Below are positions 29,725 through 44,951 of a DNA stretch of 64,000 bases, one piece after another. The notes under the pieces were generated by a model. It was not told the origin of the DNA and made no database searches. It saw only the letters and a list, made by a program, of their open reading frames with translations. Where the stretch lies: assembly GCA_030998015.1 (NCBI GenBank), contig JARWMV010000234.1, positions 1,488,001 through 1,552,000 on the forward strand. Reading direction: 5' to 3'. A program made the translations under genes and the position numbers. Source of the stretch: Ceratorhiza oryzae-sativae (lineage: Eukaryota; Basidiomycota; Agaricomycetes; Cantharellales; Ceratobasidiaceae). The stretch's first letter is position 1; every line of letters starts with the position of its first letter.

Positions 29725-32700
29725 ATGTTTGCATCGCCTGCGCCTTCTTCTGTGCGAGCGCGACGTGCAGTTCAGCCCCCGATACGCCAAAACCAAGGAG
29801 TACGCCGAACGAGCGCTGCTATACGTGCGACGAGCTCGCGACTTACTACCCCTGCTCTGCGCGGATCCTATGGCCATGGCTCTCCTTCAGTCGAAGACCA
29901 GGACATGGCCTCAGAGGCCTCATTTGCTACAGTAACTGGATCTGAGGCTGGCGGAAATGCAACGTACGTCAAGACTCCAGAGTTGACTGTCATGTTCGGT
30001 GGCCACTTTCCGGCAGAAGTGAGAACAAAGCTGGATAGTTCTGGTGAGTGGTGTTTTGCCAGTCAAACTACCATGAGATGGCTAAAACACACGTGCAGAG
30101 GTGGACCGAAATGCATCATCCGGCCTGATTGACTCTACAACCGGATACGCATATCTGGTTACGAATGACACCTGCTACGTCTGGAACCCAACCAAGGTAA
30201 GCCAGCTTCTTGGAGAGCTCGTGTTTAGCTCATCTGTATCGATAGCGAAGCCATGGCTCCCCCACATGCTACATCTTTCCCACTCCTCGACAACAAGCTC
30301 GTGCTGGATCAGCGTCTCACTTGATGTTGCCCAGTGTTTCGCTCATACCGTATGGATCTAGCCGCGAACCTGGTCTAGTTATGGTTGCTTCCACAGGAGA
30401 AATTTGCTTGTGGGAAAGCATTAATGCTGGCCTTGCTGGTGCTGAGCAATTTTACTCGAACTCTGTCCCACTCACTTCGAGCGAGTACATTTCGGCCATG
30501 TATAGAAGCGAGGTGAGCAGCTTGTTATGCCTTCCTAAACTCAAAGCTCAACACGATACATGCTAGGCTGCGTTCTATATCCTTGGTACAACGTCCGGTC
30601 GGTTGCTTCGCATGGCATTATCATCGCCCGGCGGAAAACCCCACATCGCAGTCGCTCCCTTCTCCCAGCAACAGGGCTTGTTTTCGTTTTCTCGATTCTT
30701 CGGCAGGTCTGCTGGCGGGATGAACGGCGGGTCCATCGTTGCAATTGCAGAAACGGCTTCTGAAAATCGACAAACGCGTAGCAAAAATATATGGGCTTTG
30801 ACGGAGAGAACATTGCAAAAATGGACCATTGGAGATGGATGGGAGCAAGTATGTGTTTAATCTTGTTTATTGCGGCAAATGTACTAATCTCGGTGAAGTT
30901 GTCGTTCGAATACGATGTTCGCACACCCTTAGACGGTGACATCATAGAAGATGACCAGGAAAGTTCTGAGCATCCCGAGCTCGACATTGAGCTCCATGAC
31001 CTCAAAATGCAGAGGTCGGCTTCTGTTCCAACCTTTTTTTCATTCATGACGCTGATTTGTCTTCAGCAACGACCGAGCGCTCGTTCTTTTCTCGTATATC
31101 TCGCCAGCTGAACTTGCAGCAACCAATGCTACTCCAAACCGAACTTATGCAATTGCTTCATTTGCGCCTTCTGGCGAGAGCTTAGTCTCTGGATCTGCTG
31201 AAAAAGTTCCATACGAAGGGGTGAGCCATGGCTGTTTGTACTCGAAGCTTACTTGTTGACCACGCGACTGGATAGGCTCGGGACCCACGCCCAGCATCAA
31301 ACCCCAAACTCGCTCTAATTGATAATGGGAATGTTGCATTTGTCGAGTTTGTGGATGCCTTGACATTCCAGTCATTGAATACGGGTGCGTTGGCCTAGTT
31401 CAGCGCCGCCACATCCTCAGCTGATGCATGTGCTACCCTACAGGGTCGACATTCAAAACCTATCTCCTTTTCAAAGAGCGAAGATGGAACCGTACGCTTG
31501 GCTATGGGATTATGGACAAGCAAGCGGCGAACTCTGGCACGGCCGAACTGGTCCTAATGACAGCTACCTCCGGGCAATTGTCCGTCCAATTAGACCTCAC
31601 GAAAATCAAACGTGTAGATGGCTCGTAAGTGTATATCTTTGCCACTAATTGGAGCTAATATACGATATAAATCATAGCACAAAATCCAATCAACTGCGGG
31701 CAGTTATGGAGCAAGCTATACGTTTCGGGCAGGACGTATGTTCTCCTACTTCGCTCTTGAGTCTATCTCACGTTTCGACTACTAGAATCCATTCATATTT
31801 CGGCTCGACTCTGAGCTAAAGGAAGCAGACCTGGGTGGAGCCGCCGTGGGACTGAGCCGTGATATACTAGCATCCCGTTGGTATTTACACTTTATCCCAA
31901 GGCTCGCATATAACCTTCTTTCGACAGACTTCAGCGAATCTCGACATGCCATGGATCTGAGCTCGCATATTGAGCAACGACTCAAACAGCTTCAGGCACT
32001 CATGATCTTCCTCAACGAAGATCGCGTTACTCTGCATGTCAGTACCGCAGTTGTGGATTTCGTGCTGGAATTAATCACCCTGTCGATGTTCAGATGTCTG
32101 ATTACAGCAGGCAGGCACTAGCTGCTGACGCTGAAAAGCTATGCGCTGCCAGTACACTTTGGCAATACGAAAAGTTCGTAAGGATTAAGCCGCGCCCTTT
32201 GACTTGATCTCATCGTCATTTAGTGAAAATCCCGGGCAGCAAAAGTCTCTGCTAGCTGAGGCAATTGACCGGTATATGGCTGAATCTCGTGCACCCGTCG
32301 AGGAGGGACCAGTCCGAGCATTTTTCAAATATCATGTGCGCACGCAGCTCCTGCATCCGTCGCCCCTACTAAATGACTTGGCAGCTCGAAGCGTTGGGGC
32401 TGATCATGCGGAATGCCGACGAAATTGTTGACGAGGCCTATCAAAACGGTCTTCCGAACCAAGTGAACCTTTTACGTTCAGCCAACCAAATCGCTCTGGT
32501 ACGTCTATATTGTGTCCATATCTTTCGGATATACTCACGAACTTCTCAATCAGTTGGTCTACGGTACCGTCGAGACATTCCGACAGCGTAACCTTGGCTT
32601 TTATGGCCTTGAGAGCACGCAGCCAAGCCTGATCCCATGGACGAGCGAGCCGGATGTGCTTGAATCCATACAGGACCTCTTCACGCACACTGGCCGCATG

Positions 32701-34477
32701 CTAGGTGATCGCACTAGAGATTTAGGAAATGCTCTCAAGACTGTGCCTCTGGAGCGCACGATTCAAAATGATCTCAAGACACAATTACAAGCGTTGGCCA
32801 AACATTTGTTTGCTGGATATCAGGAGCGATTGTTGTACTTGCAAAGGTAAAATAGGTCTTTTTCATTGAGACTGTTTAGGTGCTAATGACTGAGTAGGCA
32901 CAATGCGTCTGCCGAAGATAAGAAGGAAGCTGTCGCACTGGACCAACAATTTGCCAACTATAGGCCATCAATGTTGCGAAATCTTGGTATGTCCTCTCCC
33001 TCATCCTGAATTCATATTTTTTGATCCAAATCACGCATAGCAATATACGACCAAGGCGAGGAGGCGTTCCGTCTCGCTGAGCAGTATCGAGACTTCCGTA
33101 GTCTGGCTGAACTGTGCAATGATAGCAAACTCGCGAATGATCTCAGGACACAGAATTACCTCGAGCTTTATCAGCAGGATTTCGCTAGCGAACTTTACCA
33201 GTGGTATGTCGAACACGGTAAGCTCATTGCGATCGTTGTTTAGGACTTGAGATGAACCTTTTCACAGGAAAGCTGCAGACTTTGTTGCTGCAAGATCAGA
33301 TATATTATCCACTCCTCCAAGGGTTCCTCAAAAGCACCGACTATCCGCGCATTTCTTGGCTACACGATGTTGCAATTGGTGACTTCCATAGCGCAACCGT
33401 AACCCTCTCAGAGGAAGTTAACAGCGAAACCAAGGTTGATGCTCTAAAGGTATTGAAATCCCACACCTAGCTTGTACGCTTGGCTAAAGTCGCTGCCTTA
33501 GCTTTTGGTTAGCTTGGCCAAACTCTCCACGGTAGCGGAGGCCAACCTGGAACAATTCAGCTCCCAAGAGGTACAAGCAGAGCTCCAAAGTACGTCGGGA
33601 TGATGTGTAGTTTCGTGTCAGGATCTAATGGTTTTTCGATTCAGCTTATGACGATCATTTGGACGTAGTAGAAGTGCAAGATGAGATGCGAGCAGAATTC
33701 GAACAAATAGTCGAAGAGTCGGGCGTTCGAGGCCGCCCTTCGATCGATGCACAGGCCGATATTCTCGCTCAGCATTTGGTCCGTGAGACTGTCGAGGAAG
33801 CTAGTGTTGCAGTAAGCTCGCCCTAACTCTCAAGGGATGACCGGGCTAATCAGGTTACGCAGCTCTTCAAGCGGCTAGCGAAGCAATTATTGCAGAGGAA
33901 CGTGCTGTCGACCTACGATATTGTAGATGTATTAACTCTGCGTGTGAGCAAGCCCAACTATGCCTCGCTTACGGATGCTGCTTCCATTCTTGACCGTATG
34001 CTGGTGAGTCCAAACGCAATTGTGCATGAGACGTCTTGCTGACATGGCAGTATAGGACGAGGATGCGTTGAGAACCTTGTGGAGAAGAGCCTGGATTGTA
34101 AACGAGTAAGTCGGTTGGCTGAGCTCTACGTACTTTATCTTACACCCTGCTGTAGTTGGGTTCAAATTCGTGACCCGACTTCCCAAACCGACGAGCAAAT
34201 CTGGCGAAACATCCAGCAAACTGCAGTATGGCGATTGTTGGAACATATCGCTGAGGAAAATTCCGAAAAACTGCTCATCCCACCCTCTCAAGCTTCCATT
34301 ATACCGACAAGCGCAGCTCTAGGGAATCGCTTCCCGGATCTTCCTGCGCATTCGATCGAGTTGCTCATGAGCGATCTTGAGCTGGAACACATCGCCCTCC
34401 GTCGACTCTTGGAGGTTAGTGACGTAGATGAGTGGTACGCGGAGGCTGTTAGGCGTACTGGCGCAATCAAGGCATAA
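29725..34477 (+). CDS. NUP133: Nucleoporin NUP133 (Y-complex scaffold)
   Basis: Scaffold subunit of the outer-ring Y complex of the nuclear pore. Roughly 4.7 kb with many short introns. The N-terminus is disordered (MFASPAPSSVRARRAVQPPI), followed by the beta-propeller start TPELTVMFGGHFPAEVRTKL and GLIDSTTGYAYLVTNDTCYV then WNPTK, as in Nup133/Nup155 N-terminal domains. It has a long helical solenoid: LLSTDFSESRHAMDLSSHIE, FGYTHELLNQLVYGTVETFR, DQGEEAFRLAEQYRDFRSLA, LCNDSKLANDLR, VEVQDEMRAEFEQIVEESGV, LLERNVLSTYDIVDVLTLRV, and a final exon with LEHIALRRLLEVSDVDEWYA and stop at 34475-34477. Individual exon borders were not all resolved. It converges on COA8 with only about 30 bp between stops. 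Confidence 0.85.
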
Positions 34478-34506
34478 TCCGTCCTCTTGTTATTCTAATC
34501 TCTGTA

Positions 34507-35078
34507 CTACCTTGACAAATACGAGCGAAAAGCTATCCATATACCACGAGCCTGCTCGGCATAATACTGCATAGTGTATGCCCGAAACCTCGAGTCTTCT
34601 GCCGAGAGCCAGGTACGATAGAAAGCGGCCAATTCGGCCTCGAGTGAGGCATCCCTTGCGGCCACCTCCTGGGGTGACTTGGCTGGTGGATGTGAATCGA
34701 GTATCTTTTGACGAGCGGCGTTGAATCTAGTATTCACCTGGAACCCAGATGTCATCAAGAGGCAAATATTATTCAAACATACAAAACACACATCGGTCCA
34801 GAATGAGTGGTTGAAGGTTTCTAAATGGCGCTCGTGGAGAGCGCTGGCTGAATACCCCACAACTTCGCTACGTGAGAACTCGGAGAGAGAGTATGGGTGT
34901 GCCGCTTGTACTCCATCTTTTGATATAACCCCTCGTAGCACAGGTCGAATATTGGAGACCGGGTCAGGAGGGCCGACAAAGATGCAATCCTCTGCTCTAC
35001 CCCATCACGTGGACTGCGAGTTCGGATAGAGCGATATAGAAGTGGACGCAGGAAGATATTATTTTGCCTTGGTCGCAT
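34507..35078 (-). CDS. COA8: COA8/APOPT1-like mitochondrial cytochrome c oxidase assembly factor
   Basis: The start MRPRQNNIFLRPLLYRSIRT is an Arg-rich presequence. It is followed by FVGPPDPVSNIRPVLRGV, the diagnostic GPPDxxSNxRP block of COA8/APOPT1, then YSASALHERHLETFNHSFWT. After an intron come VNTRFNAARQKILDSHPPAK, LEAELAAFYRTWLSAEDSRF and RAYTMQYYAEQARGIWIAFR, stop at 34507. COA8 protects complex IV assembly under oxidative stress. The presequence and the VGPPD block are one base out of phase at about 34977-34982, beside a run of three A (T on the minus strand). One extra T would join them; no intron fits. I take this as a probable sequence error. The gene ends close to NUP133. Confidence 0.8.
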
Positions 35079-35176
35079 TTGAAAGGAAGCAGCAGATTGG
35101 AGTTGTGTTGAGCGCTTGGCCCTTCATTCATTTCAAAACTGTGATAGTATTACAATGCAAACAATAATCAGTATCA

Positions 35177-35263
35177 GGAGCGATGGTGTAGTTGGTTATC
35201 ACGTCTGTCTAACATCTGAGAATGTAACACAGACGGTCCTCAGTTCGAACCTGGGTCGCTTCA
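35177..35263 (+). tRNA. tRNA-Val (anticodon AAC) with 13-nt intron
   Basis: Acceptor stem GGAGCGA pairs with TCGCTTC (one G-U) and is followed by discriminator A at 35263. D arm is GTGTAGTTGGTTATCAC; anticodon stem TCTGT/ACAGA with loop C-T-AAC-A-C; T arm CTCAG-TTCGAAC-CTGGG. Between anticodon-loop positions 37 and 38 there is a 13-nt insertion (35215-35227), the canonical place for a nuclear tRNA intron. The mature tRNA would be 74 nt plus CCA, which is not encoded. This identity supports a nuclear contig. Confidence 0.9.
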
Positions 35264-35264
35264 C

Positions 35265-35269
35265 TTTTT
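35265..35269 (+). terminator. RNA polymerase III terminator (T5)
   Basis: A run of five T begins two bases after the tRNA discriminator base. Confidence 0.75.
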
Positions 35270-35405
35270 CCTCTCTCTCTGTGGGTAGCGGACGATTGAA
35301 CCTGGCCAAACGGTTAATAGAATGTTTTGTCCTGCTATGAGCAAAGTATATCATCTATGCAATGTATACATGTATGCAATTATTCAACGTATCCAACAGC
35401 TGCTC

Positions 35406-37803
<2,398 letters not shown>

Positions 37804-39092
37804 GGTGGTCGTAAGAAAGCCAGTCAACGGCGGACGAAGGCTCGATAATCCCGAGCCAATCACATCAGAGTGACCCGATCAGGACCGGATGTGATTTGGA
37901 AATGGAACGCGTTAAATTGTTTGACCACAGTTGTTGGCTGGAAGCTGTATGCTTCCACTTATGCGTGTTTTTATATATGTCTTTATCTTTACTTATAAAC
38001 TTACTCCCCTCCACAAGTCCGACACAGCAACCATTATGTCTATTTCAAACAGGGAAATGAGATTGATTGGCATGTATGAGCTAGTTTGGATAACCCGAGC
38101 CGGAGACATAAGAGCGCAGCTTGGGAGGTGCTGTCCCGAGTAATAATCCGAAAGCGTAATACTAGAGCCAGATGGCGTCGAGAGAGGTTTCAGACTAGTG
38201 TCGGGACGTGTTTATGGGTATTTATGCGTTCGGGAGCATTGGACGAGCGCCGGATGGGTCGTTGTACGCTCGCTTAACGCTTCACCGAATTGATTTGTAA
38301 TCGAAACGCCATTCAATGTTCTGTTCAACGCTCCGTGCAATCGTGCTCGTGAAACCCCCTTTTGCCTTGGTGCTAGGCAATGAATGGCCCAGGCTGCTAT
38401 GCAAATCAAGAACATCCCGAGGTGTGTAGATGAGCTCACAATAAATTCGACCCCTGTTCTAGTCGAATCAACCACCAGAAGCCGTACGACCAGACCCCAA
38501 TAAAGAGACAGTTAGCTGTTTGCGAGTGAGGAAACCCCAGAACTTTGATAGGTTTAAAGCTATTTTATGCGAATAACGTAGTGTAGATGACAGGGGAACG
38601 GTCATAACAGCGAGACACGAGCTCAAGAACCTGATGTTCCAAACCACCGCTGGCGATTCGATACTCAAATGGATTGCTTCGACCTCAATCGATATTCAAA
38701 TAAGTTGTTTTCCAATTGCATAATAACATAAATAAACATACACCGCTCACGCAATATCCGTGTTCCTGAGCTACGATTCATGATGGAAATGGCAACATCC
38801 TTGAGATCCCCAAAATGGGCAGCATCCCGTGGCTAGATTCGACCGGATATTCATACACCCCATTAAGCCTCAAAGTAGATACAGTATAGGTTTACAATAT
38901 TATATTGCTAGACAGTATAGCCAAACGAGCGTGGGCGATTATAGAGAGGAGATAAAGAACGACTATAGGAATCCTTGGGTAATAGTGATAGGCAGTACAA
39001 ATGCGAATGCTAGAGCCCCACAACGTAATGAACCAGAAATAATACAGAACCAATCACCTCTGGAGATAATTTTGAGCTGGAAAAAATCTATA
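37804..39092. other. Intergenic, 1.3 kb
   Basis: PFKFB upstream region and G-alpha A 3' flank. A 98-codon plus-strand ORF (38829-39125) is A/T-rich, overlaps the G-alpha terminal exon antisense and shows no motif. Nothing else is supported. Confidence 0.45.
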
Positions 39093-41314
39093 TCAGACAA
39101 AGTAGGATTCACGCATTTGGCCTAGTACGATCTAGAACCTCGAAATGAGTAACCGAAGCAAGCACATGGTGGCTGGTACACGCATTTACCTTGTCACGAA
39201 CGTAAGCGATCACTGTGTGTGTAGTCGCAGTGTCCTGAAACCATAAATGGGTTAGACGGGACACGGAAACCCGGAAATAAAAGCAAGCTTACGACGACGG
39301 AAGTATAATGGATATAGCATGGTGTGGTGTTTGGGGCGCTGGAACTCTTCCTAATGGCAGCGAATCGTTTGCTGAGATCTGCACGAATAAGGACAATATC
39401 CCAGTTCAAAGCTGAAACAAACTGAAATAATCCGAAGAGCGCACTTACAGTTCAACGCTATTTTCGTCTCATTCGGTTTGCCCTCGTAGCTGGAAAAGTA
39501 GTCTGCCAAACGAACACCCGCCTTGAGTTTCTTGTCTAACAAATCGCACTTGTTGAGAAACAAGAGTGTGGGGATCTGCACAAGGTGAACGTTAATTGAG
39601 TTCCTGACCCCACGGATGTGACGGAAGACGTGGACGGACGTGGTGGAGGGTTTGCGTTTGACAAATTTCGTTCCATAGTTCAAATGAGTCCCGTAGCCGG
39701 TTGATCGTTTTATCTTCAGAGAGCACCTGGTCAAAGGCCGAGACTGGCACGAGGACCATGATCAAGTCCACTAAAGCAGGTCAGGACATCATCATCGATC
39801 GGAAAACAGGCTGTATGCGTACTATCATCAAAGAAGGGTGCCCACTTGGCACGTTGACGCCTGGCACCGCCCACATCGTCTGTCCATCATTCCGATCAGT
39901 TCGTATGATAGATTACGAGGGGCAGGGAAGCGAACTCACACAGTCGCCACTCGAGTCCTGGTTCCAGGTTCGGCAGAATTGTTTCGGTTGGGGCGATCGT
40001 CTTGACACGAGTGCGGAGAATGTCATCTGGCCATCGGGGGTACATGGTACAGGTAAGATACCCGAGGGAGCTCACCCCGTTTCGACGAGATAAACTCACC
40101 ATCTGTTGGGATATAGCCTTTGGCGGCGATCCGTTCGATGTCGTTAAGGAAACTATGAACGTGTGAGGACAAACTGAAACACGGTTGGTGAGGAACAATC
40201 AAACTCACAAGCCAGATTGTTCCTCCATGAACAGGCCATGTTCCTTCAGATATGTTTGTATCACTGGACATGTCCATATTTGTTTCATATCCGCTGCGCA
40301 TGCCTGCAGGGTCGCAGACGGGTCGTCGTCGTTGCTCCTCTCGAGTAAGAAGTCGCTACGCTGCGATGTGCTTGGCCGGGCGGTGACTGCGTCGGTCGTC
40401 CGCATACACTTGTGCAAGACTCGCTGCCAGCGCGATTCAGGGTGAGCATACACATCGTCGTATTCCTCCAAATCAGGCGTGTTGCTCCTGGACGTTGGAG
40501 ATTGACTCAATCTGCGGCTTGGGGAAATAATGTTCTGGGTGCGGGTTTTGGCGAGCTCGCTGGGAGACGAGAGAGACTCGACGATCGATGCCTCGACACT
40601 GCGAAGAGGCTAGAACGCCGAAATTGAGCCGCAACGGAGGCTCCAAATTGAGTTTAGGAACGTACCGTGAGACGAAGACGCAGCCGGGCGAAACTCTGAG
40701 AGTTGGAGTCCTGCAGGTATTTCAGATCAAAGTGTGGGGTGACGAATTCGATAACGCGCAGGACTGAGCGCACGACGTTGAGGAAGACGATGCTGTTGAA
40801 ATAGTTAGAGCTGCAAATTTTGAGCGCAAGCTGGCAGACCTTTTCCAGGAATCGCGTTCGATGGCAAACGCCTCTCGTGATTGCATCAGCCGAAACTGTT
40901 TGATGAGCGTACTTTTGCCTGATTCACTGCTCGTGCGCCGTCAGAACAGCCAGAGTGGCGGAACAAAGCTAGCCGACTTGCCTTTGGCCTTTGTGCCAAC
41001 AGAGTGGTCAGTTGCGTCACAAATTCGGATTTCGAGGCAAACCTACCGAGGAATAACACTTTGCGCTGCTTCTTCCTAGCTGCAGCCTTGGCGAGCCCCT
41101 CGCTCTTGAGTTCTTGGGTGATCAGTTCACTAATTAGAAGGTGTTAGACCAGCAGGCTGGATGAAATGTGTGTCGGTGCCGACCTCCTTCGCTGTGCCTC
41201 ACGCTTCTCCGGACCGTCGTCGTTGGAGGACGAGCTGGTGTTCCAGAACATGGGCATCGGTATGGAGAAGCCTCGTGACGGTGTCGGGGAGGGGGTCATG
41301 CGTCGGATGTTCAT
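39093..41314 (-). CDS. Atypical G-protein alpha subunit, copy A
   Basis: Divergent heterotrimeric-G-protein alpha subunit. The N-terminus (MNIRRMTPSPTPSRGFSIPM) lacks the Met-Gly-Cys lipidation start of canonical G-alpha. A basic helix follows (LAKAAARKKQRKVLFLG), then the P-loop ESGKSTLIKQFRLMQSREAF, an enlarged helical domain with low-complexity insert, and FLNDIERIAAKGYIPTDGEF. Next are DDILRTRVKTIAPTETIL (switch I), DVGGARRQRAKWAPFFDD (switch II), PTLLFLNKCDLLDKKLKAGV (the NKxD guanine motif), a TCAT-like DTATTHTVIAYVRDK, and the C-terminal helix IVLGQMRESYFV, stop at 39093-39095. In switch II the canonical DVGGQR is DVGGAR, so the GTPase-activating Gln is replaced by Ala, and a Gln appears three residues later. 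The second of the short final introns ends at GGTTCTAG. Confidence 0.82.
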
Positions 41315-41802
41315 GAGAGGAGGGACACGCACACAGGCTGAGCGCCCGGGTTTTGAGGGGAGAGGAGACGGTCGATGGCCGGTGGAAGCGTTGCCAATCG
41401 GTGTGGGTGTGTTTAAGGCTTAGAAGCCAAGTGGCGTGACAGACTAGCCTGCGAATGGTCCGACGTCCAGGGGTTGACGCTCGGTTATGGCTGAATTCAA
41501 TACACATACATCCGAGTCGTGATCCCCTCGCCCGGTCGTCGCTCTCCACGGTGGCGACCAGGTGGATATCGCCGTCGACAGTCACCTCCATTCAGTCCAC
41601 TGCCCTGGCCATTGCCCTGCCAATTGGGCTCGTTGGCCCCGCAACGGACGCACATGGTTGACATCGACCATTTCAAATAGGATCCACATACGCGATCACG
41701 TGACACAACGCGCTTGTTGTGCGCCTCTTTCATTCCACCTTCGCGTTCTACGCTGTCGCTGTTCGCGTGCGGCCAGCCACCAAAGGCTCAGACGTCGCCC
41801 CC
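41315..41802. other. Divergent promoter between G-alpha A and SprT-like gene
   Basis: About 0.5 kb flanked by two divergent start codons. No independent gene is seen; overlapping ORFs on both strands lack motifs. Confidence 0.4.
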
Positions 41803-44087
41803 ATGCCCCGCGAGGTGTCTATCGCCCCGTGTTCTGCACCGCGCGCACGGTTCACCGAGCATGGTACGCACACACCCGAACTAAACACCAATCATTCACG
41901 TTTGAGCCTGACTTGCACCAGCTGGCAGCGACTCAGGTAAAAAAGCAAATTTAGATTTTAAAATTTACCTCGACTAAATCTCTTGATCTCATTTAGAAGA
42001 AGATTCCCCACCCCCAAAACGAAGATATGGAAAGGATCATCGCAGCAAGGTCCTTGTAATATCGGATAGCGACAGCGACTCGGACTTGCCCACCACGAGC
42101 TCATTGTTGCGTCCCTCGACCAGAACGCCGGCAGCACTGGTTCCTGGATCCAAGCAGCCTCCCGCCTCAAGCGATATTATCGACATTTCATCCGATTCAG
42201 AAGTCGAGCCCACACCCACACGACCGCGCCCGGTTGGCAAACCACCATCGGAAAAACAACTTACCGTCAATGCTACGCTCCCGGCGGTATCTCCGACCTG
42301 TTCAGTTTCAACTTCGCTGTCCAAAACGCTTGAGTTTATCAGCTTGGCTGACACTCCGAGTCCTGTCAAACCGCCGGGTTCCAAGCCTTATCCACCCATG
42401 CTGATATCACGGCCACGAGGCATGATCTCGCTTCGCTTGATCGCGGTCTACTTTGATTGATCGCTTTTATGCAGGGACGAGGAACCGAACAGCAGCGACC
42501 TTAGTGAGCTGGAAAACCCAAACATATTCGACGAGGACTCGTACCACCCAGGGCTCATCCGGTTGTATGTCCATTTAGGTCATAGCAGAGCGTTACCCTT
42601 GTTTGACTTGCAAACTCCAGTGACACTAGCTCCCGTCGGCCAAAAATAATAGCCTTAGACTCCAGCACCTCGGTTTCCACTGCGCCAACACCTGCTTCTT
42701 CCCAGTCCTCCTGCCCAAATGACGATCCCTTCGACGATGCACTCTTGCCATGTTCGGTTCGGCCAGGGACAAAGACCGGCAACGCCAAGGCTACTAGCAA
42801 TGGGAGCGGGAGTCGCACCGAGCCAAGGGAACGAACAACGACAGCTCGACGGCCCCCGAGACCCCTCAACTAAAGCCCAAACCCAAGGCTCGGCCGGCGC
42901 TGCTCCCAGATTTGTCTGCGCCAGTTTCGCTCTCGCCCAAACCGACGCCTCGCAACCGGGCCAAAGTTCTGGCTGCACAGGCGCTCGCGCTCTTTTCGGA
43001 GTTGAACGGTCTGTGTTTGACGATCGGCTTCCGAAGGACTGCGAAATTGTCTGGTCGAAGAAGCTTAATACAACCGCTGGCCGAGCCCATTGGAAACGGT
43101 GAGTATCTGTGTGGCTGCATATACGTAAACTGCTCGTGTCTGACCCCCCAGGTCGGTTGATTAGGATCCGCGATGCCGAAGGAAATGTCATCAGACACGA
43201 GTCATACATTGAACTCTCGACCAAGGTCGTCGATTGTGAAGGTTTGCCTCTCTTCGCTTGGTCTTGTCATGAGGGATAATGGATTGATCTTCAGAACGGG
43301 TCAACAATACGCTGTCACACGAAATGTGTCACTTGGCGGCGTGGATATTCGACGGCGAGACCGACAAACCGCATGGACCAAAGTTTAAACATTGGTATGC
43401 AATGCGCGCCTTCTTGATAGACCCGGGTGCACTCAGCACGCCTATAGGGGCGGTCGTGTGATGAAAGCGAGACCTGACATTACCATTACGGTCAGTCTTC
43501 TCTGTCCATGACACTCGACCTTCTATATCCGCTGATAACCCTTGTAGACTTGCCACGCATACGAAATATCATACAAATACGAATGGAAATGCATGTCTGA
43601 AGGATGCGGTCGAACGTAAGCGTCTTTTCGCATACATCCGCCATCATTCATTTATACGTGACTTGTTTTTTCAGCTTTGGTCGACACAGCAAATCCATTG
43701 ACCCTACCAAGCAAGGTGCGTTTTGCAAAATGAAGCATGAACTGTGCTTCACTCGTAACACCTGACCTCGGGCATACAGCATGCGGATGCGGCGGTCGCC
43801 TGGAGCCTCTATTCGCAACCACACCCAGGCGAAATGCCTTCCAAGGCGAGTTCAGTCCACACTGATGCGCCAGAGCTGCACAGCTTAAACCCGCTGTAGA
43901 CTATCTCAAGAATCACATGAAGCAATTCAAAGCGTCCAATCCGGACATGCCCCACGGTGAAGTGATGAAACGACTCGGCGAAATGTTTCGTGCAGAAAAG
44001 GAAAGTGCAGTAGACGCTGACCTGCACCAAGTGATGGCTGGGATGACGAGGCTCAAACTCGGTCCCAACAACGCCTCGAGCGACTAG
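41803..44087 (+). CDS. SprT-like zinc metalloprotease (GCNA/ACRC type)
   Basis: Nuclear SprT-family protease of the kind that degrades DNA-protein crosslinks. Exons: 41803-41863 (MPREVSIAPCSAPRARFTEH), a 15-nt microexon 41922-41936, then from 41997 EEDSPPPKRRYGKDH, VLVISDSDSDSDLPTTSSLL and IIDISSDSEVEPTPTRPRP, i.e. acidic SIM-like stretches (VLVISDSD, IIDISSDS). The catalytic part is ALALFSELN, SVFDDRLPKDCEIVWSKKLN, TTAGRAHWKR, RHESYIELSTKVVD, ERVNNTLSHEMCHLAAWIFD (HEMCH zinc site), HAYEISYKYEWKCMSEGCGR, FGRHSKSIDPTKQACGCGGR (zinc ribbon), and a C-terminal HMG-box-like helix (NHMKQFKASNPDMPHGEVMK). Stop is at 44085-44087. Frame jumps of one base occur at about 42770-42845 and 43005-43012, and the stretch 43830-43900 is unresolved. 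Confidence 0.82.
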
Positions 44088-44951
44088 TGTAGATCTTATT
44101 TGCTTCTGGGTTTCTATTTTAGGACTGGTCAGGCGTAGAAAAAGCCAATGTAGCATATGTTGTATAGTATATATAGTACCCATGATCTGAGGCTGAGTTT
44201 CCAACACCTTCCTTTTGGATTTTGGAAGCATGAAGCCAAGTAAGAACGCGGCTGATAGAGTTTCGTCAGAGACAATCACCTTGGCGTCGATACGCATTTG
44301 CGCCTCAACCTCAGCGATGTCAGTCTCGATCCCTGAGATAGGCACGCTACATTTCGGTTCCCACGGCGCCATGGTTCCCGAGCAAGAGCGTATGTGCATC
44401 TGGCACACGAACTAGCGCCTTTGGAGGTTGATTGTGCAAATTCAGTAACCAGTTTGTTTATCTCTTCGTGTCCTCAATCAAAACGATCCAATTCAACGCC
44501 ACACGACGAATATGTCTAAAAATCCACGTATATTATAACAACCACAGAAATACAATTAGTGCAAATCTAGGATAGGGAACTGATACATCCAACAAAAAGA
44601 CAAGAGCGTAAATACCAGGGGTCTAGACTTTTTAAACAAATCACAAATCAAGACTTCAGGGGACTATATCCAGATGGTGAAGATACGCCGTTTAGAATAC
44701 GGGCAGAGCACAGGGGGGCAAGGCTGAGTGGGGCGATAGAGATAGCGAGCGTGGGGACCAAGGCGATTGATGAGGGCTGACAAAGGTGTTGTGCAAAGCT
44801 CGATGATGTGGTTGAACGGAAAAAAAAGTGATTTGTTGCCAGAGTTTTAGATGACCCTGTCGTTAAGATTCGTAAATCAATCTGCCCAAAACCGATAGAA
44901 CAGAATTAGGAAAAGTGTGGGAAACGCACGAGAAAGGCGAGAGCAGCAGGC
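44088..44951. other. Convergent intergenic region
   Basis: 0.86 kb between the SprT-like gene and the 3' end of G-alpha B. A/T-rich, no supported gene. Confidence 0.45.
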
